In this document: positions 1 to 6,879 of the stretch, one piece after another
How the letters are laid out: each line of letters begins with the position of its first letter
Numbering within the stretch: the first letter of the stretch is position 1
Source of the DNA: an uncultured Ruminococcus sp.
Lineage (GTDB): Bacteria > Bacillota_A > Clostridia > Oscillospirales > Acutalibacteraceae
Direction: 5' to 3'
Length of the DNA stretch: 15,692 nucleotides
Assembly: GCA_902798605.1 (NCBI GenBank)
Contig: CADBXH010000052.1
Span: 1 to 15,692, forward strand
Position numbers and translations under genes: made by a program
Notes under the pieces: model-generated
The model's input: only the letters and a program-made list of their open reading frames with translations
Database searches by the model: none
What the model was told of the DNA's origin: nothing

Positions 1-11
1 ATATAAGTAAA

Positions 12-33
12 AGCGTTTGGAATCCCAAACGCT
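12..33 (-). terminator. Intrinsic terminator after rplT
   Basis: A 9-bp perfect stem (AGCGTTTGG / CCAAACGCT) with a 4-nt loop lies 11 bases past the L20 stop codon. On the minus strand it is followed by TTTT and a further T-rich stretch, so it should end the infC-rpmI-rplT transcript. The U tract is interrupted, so read-through is possible. Confidence 0.8.
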
Positions 34-44
34 GATACAGTTAA

Positions 45-395
45 TTATGCATTTTTTGCCTGTTCAACAAGTGCTGTAAAAGCAGCGGGATCTGAAATAG
101 CGATTTCAGAAAGCATCTTACGGTTAAGAGTGATGTCAGCCTTCTTAAGACCGTTCATAAATGTTGAATAGTTTGTGCCGTTAGCCTTGCAGGCAGCGGA
201 AATACGAGTGATCCAAAGACGACGGAAATCTCTCTTTCTCTGCTTACGGCCGATATATGCGTAGTTGCCGGATTTCATTACGGCCTGTTTAGCCATCTTA
301 AAGTGCTTGGATTTCGCACCCCAGTAACCCTTGGCAAGCTTTAAAACTTTCTTTCTTCTCTTGCGAGTCATCATCGCACCTTTTACTCGTGCCAT
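45..395 (-). CDS. rplT: 50S ribosomal protein L20
   Basis: Ribosomal protein L20 binds 23S rRNA early in assembly of the large subunit. In Firmicutes it also represses its own operon by binding the leader upstream of infC. The 116-residue product has the usual length and the typical very basic N-terminus ([16 protein letters not shown]) with the conserved YWGAKS and [11 protein letters not shown] segments. An ATG at 393-395 is preceded by GGAGGTAA (402-409) at six bases, so the start is firm. It is the last gene of the operon, 44 bases after rpmI, and is closed by the hairpin at 12-33. Nothing is unusual in the protein. Confidence 0.98.
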   Translation of the reverse strand: MARVKGAMMTRKRRKKVLKLAKGYWGAKSKHFKMAKQAVMKSGNYAYIGRKQRKRDFRRLWITRISAACKANGTNYSTFMNGLKKADITLNRKMLSEIAISDPAAFTALVEQAKNA

Positions 396-439
396 TTTAT
401 ATTACCTCCGATATTTTGAAATAAGTGTTAAGCGTTCGA

Positions 440-637
440 TTATTTGTAAGGAATAAGACGCTTGATCTGCGGTGTGTTTGTCTTGTCAGTAACTGTTGTC
501 TGGCGCAGACCTCTTTTACGCTTTGTGGTCTTTTTGTTCAAGATATGGCTTTTGTTAGCGTGAGCACGAATAACCTTTCCGTTCTTGGAAAGTTTAAAGC
601 GCTTTTTTGCACCGCTGTGTGTTTTGATTTTAGGCAT
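440..637 (-). CDS. rpmI: 50S ribosomal protein L35
   Basis: Ribosomal protein L35 is a small basic protein of the large subunit. The 65-residue product begins [16 protein letters not shown], the family's standard N-terminus, and ends in the common IKRLIPYK tail. A GGGAGGA ribosome site sits upstream of the ATG. It lies between infC (22 bases upstream) and rplT (44 bases downstream), the universal gene order, and is co-transcribed with them. The family's length and sequence fit in full, with no anomalies. Confidence 0.98.
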   Translation of the reverse strand: MPKIKTHSGAKKRFKLSKNGKVIRAHANKSHILNKKTTKRKRGLRQTTVTDKTNTPQIKRLIPYK

Positions 638-660
638 TTTTATATCCTCCCTTGTATTGA

Positions 661-1185
661 TTACTTATTAGGCTTTGGCGCAAGAAACATAAGCATTTGG
701 CGGCCTTCAAGCTTAGCGGGTTTTTCCACTATGGCAACTTCCTCGCACGCGTCGGCAAAACGTTTCATCGTCTCTAAGCCGATCTCGGGGTGTCCCATCT
801 CTCTTCCTCTAAAGCGGATGGAAACCTTTACCTTATCGCCGTGTTTAATGAACTTAAGGGCATTGTTGAGCTTTGTGTTAAAATCGTGAGTGTCGATATT
901 GAGCGAAAGACGCACTTCCTTTATATCAACAACATGCTGATTTTTTCTGGCTTCTTTTTCCCTTTTTGACTGTTCAAAGCGATATTTACCGTAGTCCATT
1001 ATCTTGCAAACAGGCGGCTTGCTCTGCGGAGCTATCTTGACCAAGTCAAGATTCTTTTGCTCTGCGATATCAAGAGCCTCTTTTGCGGACATAATACCAA
1101 GCTGCTGGCCGTCGGAACTGATTACTCTCAGCTCCGCGTCACGGATTTCTTCGTTGATCTGAATGTTGTTATCCCTCTTGCCGAT
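661..1185 (-). CDS. infC: Translation initiation factor IF-3, ATC start
   Basis: IF3 binds the 30S subunit, prevents subunit joining and rejects non-standard start codons or mismatched initiator tRNA. The conserved body runs from the INEEIRD segment through [27 protein letters not shown] and the terminal [12 protein letters not shown]. No ATG or GTG fits at the expected N-terminus. The ribosome site GGAGGTG (1193-1199) is followed after seven bases by an in-frame ATC (1183-1185). This gives 174 residues, the normal IF3 length, starting just before GKRDNN. An AUU, AUC or AUA start is a known feature of infC and lets IF3 limit its own translation. The alternative in-frame TTG at 1252-1254 would add 23 residues encoded by the leader attenuator hairpin, which is unlikely. 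First gene of the operon with rpmI and rplT. Confidence 0.95.
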   Translation of the reverse strand: MGKRDNNIQINEEIRDAELRVISSDGQQLGIMSAKEALDIAEQKNLDLVKIAPQSKPPVCKIMDYGKYRFEQSKREKEARKNQHVVDIKEVRLSLNIDTHDFNTKLNNALKFIKHGDKVKVSIRFRGREMGHPEIGLETMKRFADACEEVAIVEKPAKLEGRQMLMFLAPKPNK

Positions 1186-1199
1186 TGTCAAGCACCTCC
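1183..1199 (-). promoter_or_regulatory. infC ribosome binding site with ATC start codon
   Basis: GGAGGTG at 1193-1199 stands seven bases before ATC at 1183-1185, the only well-placed in-frame codon. A TTG lies only about one base from the site, too close to be used. The arrangement fits the known autoregulation of IF3 through a codon it discriminates against. Confidence 0.85.
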
Positions 1200-1337
1200 A
1201 AAGCACTGATAGAAAAATAATAATGCGGACAGAAATACTCCGTCCGCATAACAATACACTAAAACAATATTAGTTCGTATTGACCCGTGCAGACGGTACC
1301 CCACAGGTGAAAGCATTTCTGCTTTGCTTTATTTTAC
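1186..1337 (-). promoter_or_regulatory. infC operon leader, likely L20-type autoregulatory leader
   Basis: About 150 bases separate the predicted transcription start (near 1337) from the infC start codon. In order of transcription the leader shows a 6-bp hairpin (1310-1325), a second stem pairing 1302-1308 with 1283-1289 (seven pairs, one of them G-T), and then the terminator-like hairpin at 1223-1249. Structured leaders bound by L20 and ending in an attenuator are known upstream of infC in Firmicutes. Assignment to that family is inference from position and layout, since no covariance model could be run. Confidence 0.75.
1208..1249 (-). terminator. Leader attenuator upstream of infC
   Basis: On the minus strand ATGCGGAC pairs with GTCCGCAT (1223-1230 with 1242-1249, eight pairs, 11-nt loop) and is followed at once by TATTATTTTTC. 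This is an intrinsic terminator placed just upstream of the infC ribosome site, as expected for an attenuator controlled by free L20. Confidence 0.8.
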
Positions 1338-1343
1338 CGATTA

Positions 1344-1372
1344 ATTATATAACAGAAATAATAATATGTCAA
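1344..1372 (-). promoter_or_regulatory. Consensus SigA promoter for infC-rpmI-rplT
   Basis: A perfect -35 TTGACA (1367-1372) and a perfect -10 TATAAT (1344-1349) are separated by exactly 17 bases. Transcription should start near 1337. The promoter begins only about eight bases past the stop codon of the preceding gene, and no terminator is seen between them, so transcripts from upstream could also enter the operon. Confidence 0.9.
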
Positions 1373-1379
1373 GTATAAA

Positions 1380-3185
1380 TCAAATTTTTTCTTGATTTGA
1401 ATATCCGTTATGATTCTGAAGACTGTCATAGATAAGGTTTACTACCCTCTCGGTCGACTTGCCGTCGCGGTAATCAAAGAACATATCGGCAAACGGCTGT
1501 ATCCTCTCTGTGCAGTAGTCTTCCTTGTTTATTGCATCGATCAGCTGCTCTGTCGAGTAAACTATCTTACCCGGAGCATAAAGCTTGAAGTCAAAGTAGA
1601 AGTCACGCTCATTGATATATTTTTCAAGGTCGAATACATAGAAAATCATCGGGATATCAATAAGCGAAGCCTCAAATACAAGCGAAGAGTAGTCTGTGAT
1701 AATAACATCCGTTACAAAGAGCAGGTCGTTGAGCTCGTTATCCTCTGATAGGTCGATAACTCTGTCGGCATACTCCTCGGGGATAGGTTGAACATCCTCA
1801 ACAAACGGGTGATGTTTTATGATTATTGCATAATCCTCGGGGATCTTTGCACATACCTCTTTCAAATCGAACATCTCTGTGGGATAAAAAGCAGTCTCCT
1901 TTACCATACCTCTGAAGGTCGGCGCAAATAGGATGATCTTTTTGCCAAAGAATTCCGGATGCTCCTCATAGAACTTGTCGCGTGCCTTTTGCTTGTAATC
2001 CTCGTCAAAGAACACATCTGTTCTCGGGATACCTGTAGCCACTACCCTGTCGGTCGCAATACCAAATCCCTCGGAATGGCACTTTTTACAATAAGTCGAG
2101 CTGACTGTAACATAGTCATAGCTGCGGTGGTTTCGTGTAGGCTGCGGCGAACCCTTCGGCTTTGAAAGACGTGTAAATCCAAAGGTCTTGAACGCGCCGC
2201 AGGCGTGCCAAAGCTGGATAAGAGTAGTTTGTCTGCGTAAATTGATGTAATGTATCTGAGGGGTGAATTCATCAAGGATAACGACCTTACTGGTAGCGCA
2301 TGCCTTGGTGAACTTTAAAATCTCCCTGAATGTCATATCTACAATCGTATGATCGTTAAGAATAAAGTTTATATCAAGGTTTTCATCGTCTTTTAGTTTA
2401 TCATAAACAAAGGCAAAGTTACCGGAAAGATCATCACGACGAAGTGATATAAAGGTAATTCTGTTGTCCTTGATCCTTCTGGCGCAGTAAAAGTCATAAC
2501 AGCGACAGAAAATATATCTTTTGACCTTCCACAAAGACAAATCGGTCGTAGAAACTCTTGAAAACCGCCAGAAAACATATGCGAAAAAACGTCTTACGGC
2601 GCTTTCATCATTAAATCGTCTTGGCAAAATAAGTACGCCTGTGAAACGAAGCGTTGCTTCAATAATAAACAAAGGAAACATCGCGATTGCAAAGCAAAAT
2701 TCAATAATCTTCACAATGGTATTGACCAAACCGACAGTGAATCTCGCCATAGGCGCGTGCAAAATTCTACGTCTGTTCGGGAAAAAAATGTAATGGTTTC
2801 CCTTTATTTTCATCCTGAAGTTTTTATCATCCGTTTCAAAAAGTTCAGGAGTCAGGTCAACTTTGATCTTTTCCTCGTAAAAATCAGCAAAACCGAGATT
2901 AAAATACATATTAAACGGTTTATAGCTGTTACGGGTCTTCCAAAACAAATAGTTAAGCGCGTATTTGTATTTACCCGAGAAAAAGACCTTACCGTCAATA
3001 TGAGTAACATTGGTCAGCACAAACGGGATACGCCTGTCCTCTTTACCGTTGTTAAAGTGCATAACAAGCTTAGGGTTCGACAGAAAGTGCGAGTTAATAC
3101 TCGGGTCGGAAATCGAGCCCATTACGGTCATAGTCATTCTGTTTTTTTCAATTATCAGTTCTTTTACCTGAATTTGGTATTCCAC
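1380..3185 (-). CDS. TagF/TarL-like CDP-polyol phosphotransferase
   Basis: This is a member of the CDP-glycerol glycerophosphotransferase family. Such enzymes transfer glycerol- or ribitol-phosphate from the CDP-activated form to a growing teichoic acid or similar polymer at the cytoplasmic membrane face. Family signatures in the C-terminal half are LWHACGAFKTFG (325-336), ATGIPRTD (383-390), LFAPTFRG (419-426), KHHP (457-460) and ITDYSSLVFEA (496-506). About 130 residues of a separate N-terminal domain precede a hydrophobic segment (about 148-188) that may lie in or on the membrane. The 601-residue length fits long members of the family. The start is GTG (3183-3185), with GAGGTG (3191-3196) five bases upstream. 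It is the last gene of the cassette, 35 bases after the epimerase gene. The neighbours suggest a CDP-pentitol rather than CDP-glycerol as donor, which is inference. Confidence 0.88.
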   Translation of the reverse strand: MEYQIQVKELIIEKNRMTMTVMGSISDPSINSHFLSNPKLVMHFNNGKEDRRIPFVLTNVTHIDGKVFFSGKYKYALNYLFWKTRNSYKPFNMYFNLGFADFYEEKIKVDLTPELFETDDKNFRMKIKGNHYIFFPNRRRILHAPMARFTVGLVNTIVKIIEFCFAIAMFPLFIIEATLRFTGVLILPRRFNDESAVRRFFAYVFWRFSRVSTTDLSLWKVKRYIFCRCYDFYCARRIKDNRITFISLRRDDLSGNFAFVYDKLKDDENLDINFILNDHTIVDMTFREILKFTKACATSKVVILDEFTPQIHYINLRRQTTLIQLWHACGAFKTFGFTRLSKPKGSPQPTRNHRSYDYVTVSSTYCKKCHSEGFGIATDRVVATGIPRTDVFFDEDYKQKARDKFYEEHPEFFGKKIILFAPTFRGMVKETAFYPTEMFDLKEVCAKIPEDYAIIIKHHPFVEDVQPIPEEYADRVIDLSEDNELNDLLFVTDVIITDYSSLVFEASLIDIPMIFYVFDLEKYINERDFYFDFKLYAPGKIVYSTEQLIDAINKEDYCTERIQPFADMFFDYRDGKSTERVVNLIYDSLQNHNGYSNQEKI

Positions 3186-3220
3186 AAAAACACCTCAATA
3201 ATCAACTGAGTAAAACTATA

Positions 3221-3886
3221 TCACTCAACAAGCTTATTCATTCTTTCAACGCTCTCCTCGAGCTTTAACCCCTTTTGATATAGAGAAGAAGAACCTGCTA
3301 CAAACATATCCGCACCGCATTCGCGCATTTGCTTGCAGAGATCCCAGCTTACATGACCGTCGACCTCAAGCAGCAAACCCGGCGCGTTCTCGTCGATCAG
3401 TTTGCGAACTGCAGCAAGCTTTTCCATACTTCCCTCAACGATAGGACGCCCAGCAAATCCGGGATAAACCGTCATAACAAGCACGCCGTCGATAATATCA
3501 AGAAAGTCGAACAAAACCTCGGGCTTGGTGTCGGGGCTTATCGCGATAAACGGAGAAGCGTTTCTGCATCTTATCTCCCCTATAACATCTTTTAAATCGG
3601 GGCACGCCTCATAATGGACCGCGACAATATCTCCCTCGCCGATATCCATACGATCAAAGTATTGGACCGGCTCGTAAGCCATAATGTGAATATCGCGTCT
3701 CATATTTTTGAGCACACCCTTGACCTGTTTTATCAGGTTAGTATCAAGAGTTATGTTCGGAACAAACTTGTTGTCCATAAAATCAAGGTGAATAAAATCT
3801 ACGCCTAAATTGTCCAAAGCCTCAAGCTCTGATTGAAGATTCAGTACATCAGCGCACATTAAAGACGGAGATAGCTTTCCTCTCAT
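3221..3886 (-). CDS. Ribulose-phosphate 3-epimerase family protein
   Basis: Family members interconvert D-ribulose 5-phosphate and D-xylulose 5-phosphate in a TIM-barrel fold; paralogues act on other ketose phosphates such as allulose 6-phosphate. The four metal ligands of the family are in place: H33 and D35 (HLDFMD), H67 (DIHIM) and D176 (EVDGH). The phosphate-binding region is also present (VYPGFAG, 140-146; AGSSSLY). The usual VDGGI reads VDGHV here, a small departure. The start chosen is ATG 3884-3886, because AAGGAG (3893-3898) lies six bases upstream; the ATG 18 bases earlier has no such site. This gives 221 residues, the normal length. The gene follows the dehydrogenase by 10 bases and precedes the TagF-like gene, so it probably supplies the pentulose phosphate for the cassette. 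Confidence 0.87.
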   Translation of the reverse strand: MRGKLSPSLMCADVLNLQSELEALDNLGVDFIHLDFMDNKFVPNITLDTNLIKQVKGVLKNMRRDIHIMAYEPVQYFDRMDIGEGDIVAVHYEACPDLKDVIGEIRCRNASPFIAISPDTKPEVLFDFLDIIDGVLVMTVYPGFAGRPIVEGSMEKLAAVRKLIDENAPGLLLEVDGHVSWDLCKQMRECGADMFVAGSSSLYQKGLKLEESVERMNKLVE

Positions 3887-3896
3887 AGTCTGCTCC

Positions 3897-4946
3897 TTAG
3901 TCATTAACTACCATAATTTTAGCAAAGAACTCGGTATTGTCTCTCATTATTTTGAGACCCTCGTCCATATTTTCAAGATTATACTTATGAGTAATAAGTT
4001 TTTTAGCATCGATTTTACCGCTTGCCATCGCGTTAACGACCATATTCCAGTCGCTCTTGTGGGTGTCGCTGTAGCTTGAATTCCATGTTCCGTAAATGCG
4101 GAGCTGTTTTCTTAATATCTGCCAGTAAGTGTTCTGAGGGAAAGTGAAGTCTCCGTGGGGATTACCTACAAAGATTACCTTTCCGCCGCTTGCGGCAGCT
4201 TCAAGACAGTTGCAGGCTGTAAGGGCAATACCTACCGCTTCGATCGCGATATCAGCACCTACTCCGCCTGTCATCTTCTTTACCCACTCAATAGCGTCCT
4301 CGTGCGAGGAGTTGCAATACTCGGTAAAGCCGAGGCTTTCAACAAAATCCCAGTTATTGGCGTCTGTACCGACGAGCAGCACTCTTGCGCCCCACGCTCT
4401 CGCCCACTGAGCAAGAAGCATACCGATAGTACCGGGTCCGAAGATAACAACGTTATCACCGACCTCGATCTGAGCGCGCCTTAACGCGTGCAAAGCAACA
4501 GCTGTAGGCTCTGTCATAGCTGCTTCTTCAAAGCTGAGACTGTCGGGGATCGGCACAAGGTTCCATACGGGAACTCTTACATACTCTGCATACGCACCGT
4601 CACTGCGCGAACCGAGGTAATCATAAGATTTGCACATCTCATAGTCGCCGTTGTTGCAGTTTTCGCACTTTTTACAGGGAATAAGCGGAAAAACAGCAGC
4701 TCTTGTGCCAATGAGGTCTTTGTTTTTATCAGCGCCTACTCCAACGACCTCGCCCGAAAACTCGTGACCGGGGATCGTCGGGAAGTGATAAGTTCCGTTT
4801 ACGAATATTCTCGGTATATCCGAACCGCAGATGCCGCACGCCTTTACCTTGAAAAGCACCTCGTCGGGCTTGATTTCGGGCATGGGGTAATCGCAGTATT
4901 CAAGATTTCCGACTTCTCTTAAAACTCTCGCCTTCATAGTGTCCAT
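3897..4946 (-). CDS. Zinc-dependent polyol-phosphate dehydrogenase, GatD-like
   Basis: This medium-chain zinc dehydrogenase/reductase most resembles galactitol-1-phosphate 5-dehydrogenase, as judged by CGICGSDIPRIF, PGHEFSG, PLIPC and YLGSRSDGAYAEY. Catalytic zinc ligands are C40, H61 and E62; the structural zinc has C91, C94, C97 and C105; GPGTIG (170-175) binds NAD(P). Such enzymes oxidise a polyol phosphate or run in reverse. Between a cytidylyltransferase and a pentulose-phosphate epimerase, the likely role is reduction of ribulose or xylulose 5-phosphate to a pentitol phosphate, the step done by TarJ in ribitol teichoic acid synthesis. TarJ is a more distant member of the same superfamily. 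The ATG at 4944-4946 lies one base after the upstream stop codon and nine bases after AGGTG, giving 349 residues. The exact substrate is inference. Confidence 0.85.
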   Translation of the reverse strand: MDTMKARVLREVGNLEYCDYPMPEIKPDEVLFKVKACGICGSDIPRIFVNGTYHFPTIPGHEFSGEVVGVGADKNKDLIGTRAAVFPLIPCKKCENCNNGDYEMCKSYDYLGSRSDGAYAEYVRVPVWNLVPIPDSLSFEEAAMTEPTAVALHALRRAQIEVGDNVVIFGPGTIGMLLAQWARAWGARVLLVGTDANNWDFVESLGFTEYCNSSHEDAIEWVKKMTGGVGADIAIEAVGIALTACNCLEAAASGGKVIFVGNPHGDFTFPQNTYWQILRKQLRIYGTWNSSYSDTHKSDWNMVVNAMASGKIDAKKLITHKYNLENMDEGLKIMRDNTEFFAKIMVVND

Positions 4947-4947
4947 A

Positions 4948-5643
4948 TCATACATCACCTTTCAAGATAGTTTCAAAGGTCTCTAAATCCTCAATGGTAG
5001 TGATCTTCAGGTTGCGCTCGCTTCCTTTTACCATACGGATCTCCATTCCGTGGCGGTAAGCGATCTCGGAGCTTCCGGCGGTAGCGCCTATCTCCTCATC
5101 CGTGACCTGATTATGTATATCAAAGTATTTTCTGAATTTAAAGCTCTCGGGAGCCTGACCCGCGAAAAGCTCGCTTCTTTTGAGCAGGCATCCGATCTCC
5201 TCGCCGTCCTTGCTCTGATAAACGGTGTCCTTTACAGAGATAACCGGCATCGCGCCGTCATAATCGGTAGCGCCCTTGATGCAGTCGGAGATTATCTGAT
5301 CAGATACGAGCGGACGAGCCGCGTCATGAACGATAACGATATCGGTATCGGGAACATTTTTATCAATGCACTTCAAACCGTTGTAGATAGAGTGCTGGCG
5401 TGATTTGCCCGCGGGAGCGTAACCCTTTATTTTGGTAACGCCATACTTTTGGGCGTATCCCTCAACAAAGTCCTGCCACTGCTCGCTTACTACTACAACG
5501 ATGCTGTCGATCTCATTATGATTCTGAAAAATATCAAGGCAATAAGAGATGATCGGCTTATCCTGAACCATCAAAAACTGCTTAGGTCTGTCTACTCCCA
5601 TTCGGCTGCCAACGCCGCCTGCGAGAATAATAGCTGTGTTCAT
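4948..5643 (-). CDS. TarI/IspD-like polyol-phosphate cytidylyltransferase (first of two)
   Basis: This enzyme transfers CMP from CTP to an alcohol phosphate, releasing pyrophosphate. The nucleotide-binding start LAGGVGSRMG (7-16), PKQFL (20-24), HDAARP (106-111) and the closing LKITTIEDL (212-220) are all present, and 231 residues is normal for IspD and TarI. The ATG at 5641-5643 has AGGAG seven bases upstream. The next gene, a polyol-phosphate dehydrogenase, starts one base after this stop, so the two are probably translated together. That pairing is the TarI-TarJ arrangement for making CDP-ribitol or another CDP-pentitol. A housekeeping IspD role in isoprenoid synthesis is possible from sequence alone but less likely in this setting. 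Its own promoter lies at 5692-5721. Confidence 0.85.
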   Translation of the reverse strand: MNTAIILAGGVGSRMGVDRPKQFLMVQDKPIISYCLDIFQNHNEIDSIVVVVSEQWQDFVEGYAQKYGVTKIKGYAPAGKSRQHSIYNGLKCIDKNVPDTDIVIVHDAARPLVSDQIISDCIKGATDYDGAMPVISVKDTVYQSKDGEEIGCLLKRSELFAGQAPESFKFRKYFDIHNQVTDEEIGATAGSSEIAYRHGMEIRMVKGSERNLKITTIEDLETFETILKGDV

Positions 5644-5691
5644 AAGAATTCTCCTGTAATACGCCAAATTATACTTAATCGCATTTTAAAT

Positions 5692-5721
5692 ATTTTATCA
5701 TATTTGCGTGTAAATTGTCAA
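5692..5721 (-). promoter_or_regulatory. Promoter for cytidylyltransferase-dehydrogenase-epimerase-transferase genes
   Basis: A perfect -35 TTGACA (5716-5721) and a -10 TAAAAT (5692-5697) with an extended TG element are spaced by 18 bases. It splits the six-gene cassette into two transcription units, or gives the last four genes extra expression. Confidence 0.75.
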
Positions 5722-5749
5722 CCAAAACACAACATATTGTAGTTTTGGT
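5721..5749 (-). promoter_or_regulatory. 29-bp palindrome abutting the -35 box
   Basis: ACCAAAAC (5721-5728) and GTTTTGGT (5742-5749) are perfect inverted copies. They continue inward as ACAA (5729-5732) and TTGT (5737-5740) around CATA, with one unpaired base at 5741. One end shares a base with the -35 box of the promoter at 5692-5721. It may be an operator or a terminator stem for the upstream gene, but no clean T tract follows on the minus strand. Confidence 0.6.
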
Positions 5750-5790
5750 GAAAAATATAACTTTTTTCCGATTTTCACTGTTAAAATAAA

Positions 5791-6879
5791 CTAACTGTTC
5801 TGTTCTTCAAGCACCGCAACAGCCCTTTTTATGCCCTCTTTAAGGTCAACTTTAGGTATCCAGCCGAGCTTTTTGAGCCTTGTGCTGTCGAGTATCTCGG
5901 GCTCGGTAGAAAGCGGAGTTTTCAAAACCTCGGGCTCTTTCTCATCCTCGGGGTTTGCAAAGCTCAGGCTGATATTCCTCTCGGGGAAAACCTCACAGGC
6001 AGTTTTCGCAAAGCCTCTGATCGTAGTATTTGATTTTTCATAAGCTATATTGTACGGAAAACCGTTTTCGCCGTTCAAAAGCACGCACAAAATCGCCGAC
6101 GCGGTGTCGGTCACATAGCAGAACGAGCGGTTAGCAGCGCCATTTGATTTGAGCAGGATATTCTCTTTTTTTACTACATTAGCTATAAACTGAGCCCAAA
6201 CTCTGTCGTCTTCAAGGGAACTCGCCCCATAGATATATGCAGGACGGCAGAGCTTAACATCAAGCCCGTATTCCTTTATATAGCTTGCAGCCAAGGTCTC
6301 GGAAGCGCGCTTGCCCATAGCATAACAGTTTTTGTATGAGGTGAAATCAAGATAACCCTCATCTTCCTCAACAAGATACCCCTTTCTGCCGTATACCTCG
6401 CCGTATACTTTAAGGCTCGAAATAATAATAGTAGACTTCGCTTTTGATTTAACCGAAAAATCGAGCACTCTTGAAGTTCCCGTGAGATTTGCGCTTATCG
6501 TGCCCACGGGATCGGTTTCAAACTGGATATTGCTCGCCTGGCTCGCGGCGTGTATTATATAGTCTGCCCTGTCCGCTTCGATCGGATCTGAAACATCCTG
6601 CACACACAGCGTTAAATCGTCCCTTAAAAGCATGGATCCGAACTTTTTCTCGGCTTTATCTCTGTTTCTTACAAGAGCCGTTACATTAATATTATCGTTA
6701 TATAGGTCGTTTCGCGTAAGCAAAGCGAGAACGAGGTGCGAGCTGATAAAACCGTTCGCGCCCGTAATAAAGACCGTGCTGTTTTTAAGTTTATCCCAAT
6801 CAATAAACTCCGCCTCTGCTATCTCGCAAACATCGCGATATACCGAGCTCAGGATATTGCTTTTTACCTTATAATCCAT
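5791..6879 (-). CDS. NAD-dependent epimerase/dehydratase, extended SDR
   Basis: An extended short-chain dehydrogenase of the nucleotide-sugar type. The cofactor motif is TGANGFIS (39-46), close to the usual GxxGFIG; the catalytic residues are S155 in SSLKVYG and the pair Y186/K190 in YAMGK. The sequence around SQASNIQFETDPVGT and the overall 362-residue length recall dTDP-glucose 4,6-dehydratases and UDP-glucuronate decarboxylases, but the substrate cannot be read from sequence. The start overlaps the end of the preceding cytidylyltransferase gene by 11 bases, so the two are translationally coupled and may act in turn: the neighbour forms a CDP-linked substrate and this enzyme modifies it. 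An AAGGA ribosome site lies inside the upstream gene. About 30 residues precede the Rossmann fold, more than in most relatives. Confidence 0.85.
   Translation of the reverse strand: MDYKVKSNILSSVYRDVCEIAEAEFIDWDKLKNSTVFITGANGFISSHLVLALLTRNDLYNDNINVTALVRNRDKAEKKFGSMLLRDDLTLCVQDVSDPIEADRADYIIHAASQASNIQFETDPVGTISANLTGTSRVLDFSVKSKAKSTIIISSLKVYGEVYGRKGYLVEEDEGYLDFTSYKNCYAMGKRASETLAASYIKEYGLDVKLCRPAYIYGASSLEDDRVWAQFIANVVKKENILLKSNGAANRSFCYVTDTASAILCVLLNGENGFPYNIAYEKSNTTIRGFAKTACEVFPERNISLSFANPEDEKEPEVLKTPLSTEPEILDSTRLKKLGWIPKVDLKEGIKRAVAVLEEQNS

Noticed and set aside
425..889. A 154-codon open frame on the plus strand
   Set aside because: It lies opposite the rpmI gene and the end of infC, has no recognisable product or ribosome site, and is explained by the strongly conserved minus-strand genes.
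661..1254. A longer infC starting at TTG 1252-1254
   Set aside because: The extra 23 residues would be encoded by the attenuator hairpin and have no IF3 similarity, while the ATC start has an ideal ribosome site.
3887..3904. An ATG 18 bases upstream for the epimerase gene
   Set aside because: It overlaps the end of the dehydrogenase gene, lacks a good ribosome site, and the AAGGAG it contains is correctly spaced for the next ATG at 3884-3886.
4948..5643. Housekeeping ispD
   Set aside because: Not excluded by sequence, but the one-base coupling to a polyol-phosphate dehydrogenase and the TagF-like gene nearby favour a polyol-phosphate cytidylyltransferase, so the symbol was not given.
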